From the NCBI GenBank assembly GCA_037179385.1, contig CM074185.1, positions 10,328,422 to 10,392,421 of the forward strand: 64,000 nt of DNA. The letters run 5' to 3'. The translations under genes and the position numbers were made by a program. The DNA comes from Holothuria scabra (Eukaryota; Echinodermata; Holothuroidea; Aspidochirotida; Holothuriidae). This document shows positions 61,723-64,000 of this stretch, in pieces; the first letter of the stretch is position 1; each line of letters opens with the position of its first letter. The notes under the pieces were generated by a model, which saw only the letters and a list, made by a program, of their open reading frames with translations, was not told the origin of the DNA and did no database searches.

Positions 61723-61891
61723 CACCACTAGGTCTTCGAATCGATGTTTACTCCAGGTTGTTATACTGGACTGACGCTGAGCTTGGAACTATTTCGGTGT
61801 CCAATTTGGATGGAGATTATCGAAACACCTTGGTTGAGACGGATCTCGAAAAGCCTGGTGCTATCGTAACGGAGCCTCACAATGGGTACAT
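61723..61891 (+). CDS. YWTD/LDL-receptor class B exon, locus 3 (phase 1-2)
   Basis: A 169-bp open exon: PLGLRIDVYSRLLYWTDAEL, GTISVSNLDGDYRNTL, VETDLEKPGAIVTEPHNGYM. LLYWTDAELGTI..SNLDG..R..L is a textbook LDL-receptor class B repeat with the YWTD motif intact, and the exon breaks just before the next YWTD. The acceptor is CACTAAATTTTAG; the donor is probably TACAT/GTAATT (alternative GG/GTACAT, same phase). Entry phase 1 fits the exit of the YWTD exon type at 4913-5149, of which it is the natural continuation. Same strand as the CUB exon at 53890. Confidence 0.82.
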
Positions 61892-61931
61892 GTAATTTTA
61901 TTTTTTTTAATGATTACACCACATTACAATG

Positions 61932-62022
61932 GTAATGACACTACTGTCTATTGTCACAATTCTAATGTAAAAGAAGCCCTTCATGTTGCATCTTTAGAAT
62001 TAAACTTTGTAGCTTCCCTGAT
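61932..62022 (+). mobile_element. CR1/L2-like LINE fragment (about 90 bp)
   Basis: Near-identical to 13581-13665 of the CR1/L2-like LINE (gacactactgtctattgtca, attctaatgtaaa.gaa). Only 40 bp downstream of the YWTD exon of locus 3. Confidence 0.8.
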
Positions 62023-62029
62023 AAACGAG

Positions 62030-62320
62030 CGTGACTTGCATGATAAGGTCTAATCGGAGAGTACATCTATAGGAAAAATACATTGCATACATATTCCAGT
62101 GGTAGTGTAGTTGTTTGTCCTCCGCAGTCGTTTGGGGAACCTTCATATAAAAGGGTAGGAGATTATTAAGGCCACCAATTTTCCATAATTGCTAACATGC
62201 AATGATGACGAGAATACTATCCGAAAAAATCTTATCTGTCCTAAAAGTTAAGGGTTGTTTGCCCTTCTTACAGGCTTTTCTCACTGCGAGACTTTCTTAA
62301 CCCTTTAAAGGAGGTTAGAT
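62030..62320. other. No gene seen
   Basis: Short AT-rich intron-like stretch. Confidence 0.4.
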
Positions 62321-62326
62321 TCTTAC

Positions 62327-62551
62327 CTTAGCAAGGTACAAGCACTCTTTTAGTACGCTAAGCAACATAGTCATCTCAGCTCTTTCCGTATTGATTTTGT
62401 TCACTTTTGCAATCCAAAAGGCTGAACAAGATTCCTGTACATTTTGAAGGTTTTGCTTGCCGTAAAGGTGCACATATAAGTTGTCCGTTTTGAACATTAA
62501 GTATGAGATATAAAATGCGTCCAAAATGCCGACGTAAAGACAGAAGCGTTT
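62327..62551 (-). other. Splice-bounded open stretch, possible exon of unknown product
   Basis: Minus strand, acceptor GAGCATTCTTACAG and a strong donor GCTAAG/GTAAGAATC enclose exactly 75 codons without a stop: KRFCLYVGILDAFYISYLMF ... CSAFWIAKVNKINTERAEM, then LLSVLKECLYLAK. Phase 0-0. No family recognised. It is antisense to locus 3. It may belong to another host gene or be chance; composition is protein-like but not decisive. Confidence 0.35.
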
Positions 62552-62559
62552 CTGTAAGA

Positions 62560-64000
62560 ATGCTCAGTTTGACAAACTATTATATTATTGCTGATACCTC
62601 TCATCAATTTCAGGAACTTGTGGCAGATTCAAAGGTCTAAGTAACGGCACTTACTACTTAATATTACCTTTCTTAAAAATTCTTCTACAACTAGAAAAAA
62701 CTGAACCTCATTTGCGAAATTGGAATCGGTTTAAAACGTTTTGATGATGATTCGCATTAAAACCCTTGAAAGGTTCCCTTTCGGTTGTAAAGAAGTGTAC
62801 TGATTCTCTGGAGATAAACAGTTCCCCTGAATAAGTGTGGTCAATCGATGCACAGTCAAAATCCTTGCAACTGCTATGACGATCATTTCTTCGCCTAAGT
62901 TTGCACACAACATAAACCACTTGCAGTAAGAGTGCCATGAATGCAATCGTTATTTAAGTACCATCAATGCATATGACGACGTTAATGGGGATGGAGATAT
63001 GTGTTGTTTGCGTATAGTCTGAATTAAAACATACAAATATGTTTAAAAGCTCTCGATACACTTAACCATGTATATCATTAAACAAAAGACTGAACACTGT
63101 TTTATAAAGGCAAACTTCAAAATTGATTTCAACTTCTTTAAAGAAGAATAATGACTAGTGTCAATTTTAAGGAGCTCTGGGTCGCAGTTGCACAAACCCT
63201 TTGCATCTTTTGCTCAAATTAAAAACTGCAAAACTGCAAAAACTTTAAAACAAATTCTAAGCACTGACAAATAATCATGCCAAGTTGATAATGAGCATAT
63301 TGGAGGTTCACCTTTCAATTTTTATAATTAATCTTTTGAATATTCAGACACTACGAACATTGAGCATAAAAACTATGTTTAACTATTTCATGAATTGATG
63401 GGTGTAGAAAAAGTCTAAAAATTCCTCTGAAAACATGTCAGTTAATTATTAATTGATTCGTTTGGTCTTTATTTTCTATCTCGTTGGTCATTCCAACTAA
63501 TGTACCATCTTGACAGCACATTCACCGAAACATATGCAATTTCATTTGTGCTTAGCCAATTATATTTAACAAGTTGGGTACTTGGTGCGCAAAGCTTTAA
63601 CAACCAAGAAAATTGCCTCAGTTACCAGCGAAATTGGTCAAGAATCGAGCAAGTTACAAAGAAACTTTTTATTTGTACCTGATCATGGAGAAACATGAGC
63701 TCAATATGTCAAGATGTCAACAGAGGGACATGCCATATGTAGCTAATGTTATCCTTTGTACCTGAAGACTCTAAAAGTGAAACCTACTAGTTGTGCACTG
63801 CATAAGCAATATTGAAGGGAAAACAAGTCAGTGAGCCTCAATATGTTGGAAACTGGGCCGTAAAACTCCATCTAACTAACTAACTAACTATGTATTTGAA
63901 ATCTTCATTTCAATGACATCAGCAAGTTCTGAGGGTTTTATTTTGAATCTAAATTGTGTCCCTGAAAATTATCATTGTACATTACCAACCATAAAGTATC
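62560..64000. other. No supported gene
   Basis: Two overlapping minus ORFs at 62708-62946 lack splice support. A (CTAA)n run at 63872-63888 sits beside a dispersed repeat piece at 63851-63875. Confidence 0.45.

Noticed and set aside
62708..62946. Minus ORF with a hydrophobic start and basic KLRRR (membrane-tail-like)
   Set aside because: No splice site or family support; an upstream stop and chance remain likely.

Overview
This is an AT-rich eukaryotic (metazoan) genomic window. There are no bacterial-style operons. Coding sequence comes as short exons with GT..AG borders, and most of the rest is decayed non-LTR retrotransposons, Penelope-like elements (PLEs), foldback/MITE-like elements, tRNA-derived repeats and very long microsatellites. 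The mix of L1/Tx1-like LINEs, CR1/L2-like LINEs and GIY-YIG PLEs, with CUB and YWTD (LDL-receptor class B) exons, suggests a marine invertebrate such as a cnidarian or echinoderm. The species cannot be fixed from the sequence alone.

Host genes: the strongest host signal is a set of splice-bounded exons for a CUB + YWTD beta-propeller protein, present in at least three paralogous copies. Locus 1 (minus strand): possible start/signal exon at 38.2-38.4 kb, CUB first half at 19.4-19.5 kb, CUB second half at 6.26-6.42 kb, YWTD exon at 4.91-5.15 kb. Locus 2 (minus): CUB first half at 50.07-50.26 kb, CUB second half at 48.64-48.82 kb, YWTD exon at 47.94-48.18 kb, the last broken by stops and a frameshift. 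Locus 3 (plus): CUB first half at 53.89-54.08 kb and a YWTD exon at 61.72-61.89 kb. Intron phases agree throughout (CUB-N 1->0, CUB-C 0->1, YWTD 1->1, next YWTD 1->2). Locus 1 and locus 2 have the same exon order. The CUB-splitting intron is 1.25 kb in locus 2 and about 12.9 kb in locus 1, where LINEs fill it.

Mobile elements, left to right: L1/Tx1-like LINE (1-2.03 kb, minus), second LINE (3.1-4.5 kb, minus), MITE (5.25 kb), L1-like 3' part (8.1-9.9 kb, plus), CR1/L2-like LINE (11.7-14.6 kb, plus) split by a foldback element, L1-like two-ORF relic (21.2-25.5 kb, plus), CR1/L2-like LINE (26.5-28.27 kb, minus) split by a 142-bp MITE, PLE RT relic (28.4-28.96 kb, minus), PLE with RT and GIY-YIG (33.06-34.89 kb, minus), PLE 3' part with GIY-YIG (45.5-46.8 kb, plus). 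None has an intact ORF set.

Repeats: a pure (GATA)n tract of about 1.83 kb (43.2-45.05 kb), several (AT)n tracts, a roughly 52-bp satellite with a 591-bp higher-order period (29.2-30.35 kb), an apparently perfect 328-bp tandem duplication (40.9-41.55 kb), and four hairpin motifs resembling PLE-associated hammerhead cores. A tRNA-Thr(UGU)-like gene lies at 34.98-35.05 kb. Other stretches show no supportable gene and probably are intron or intergenic DNA.
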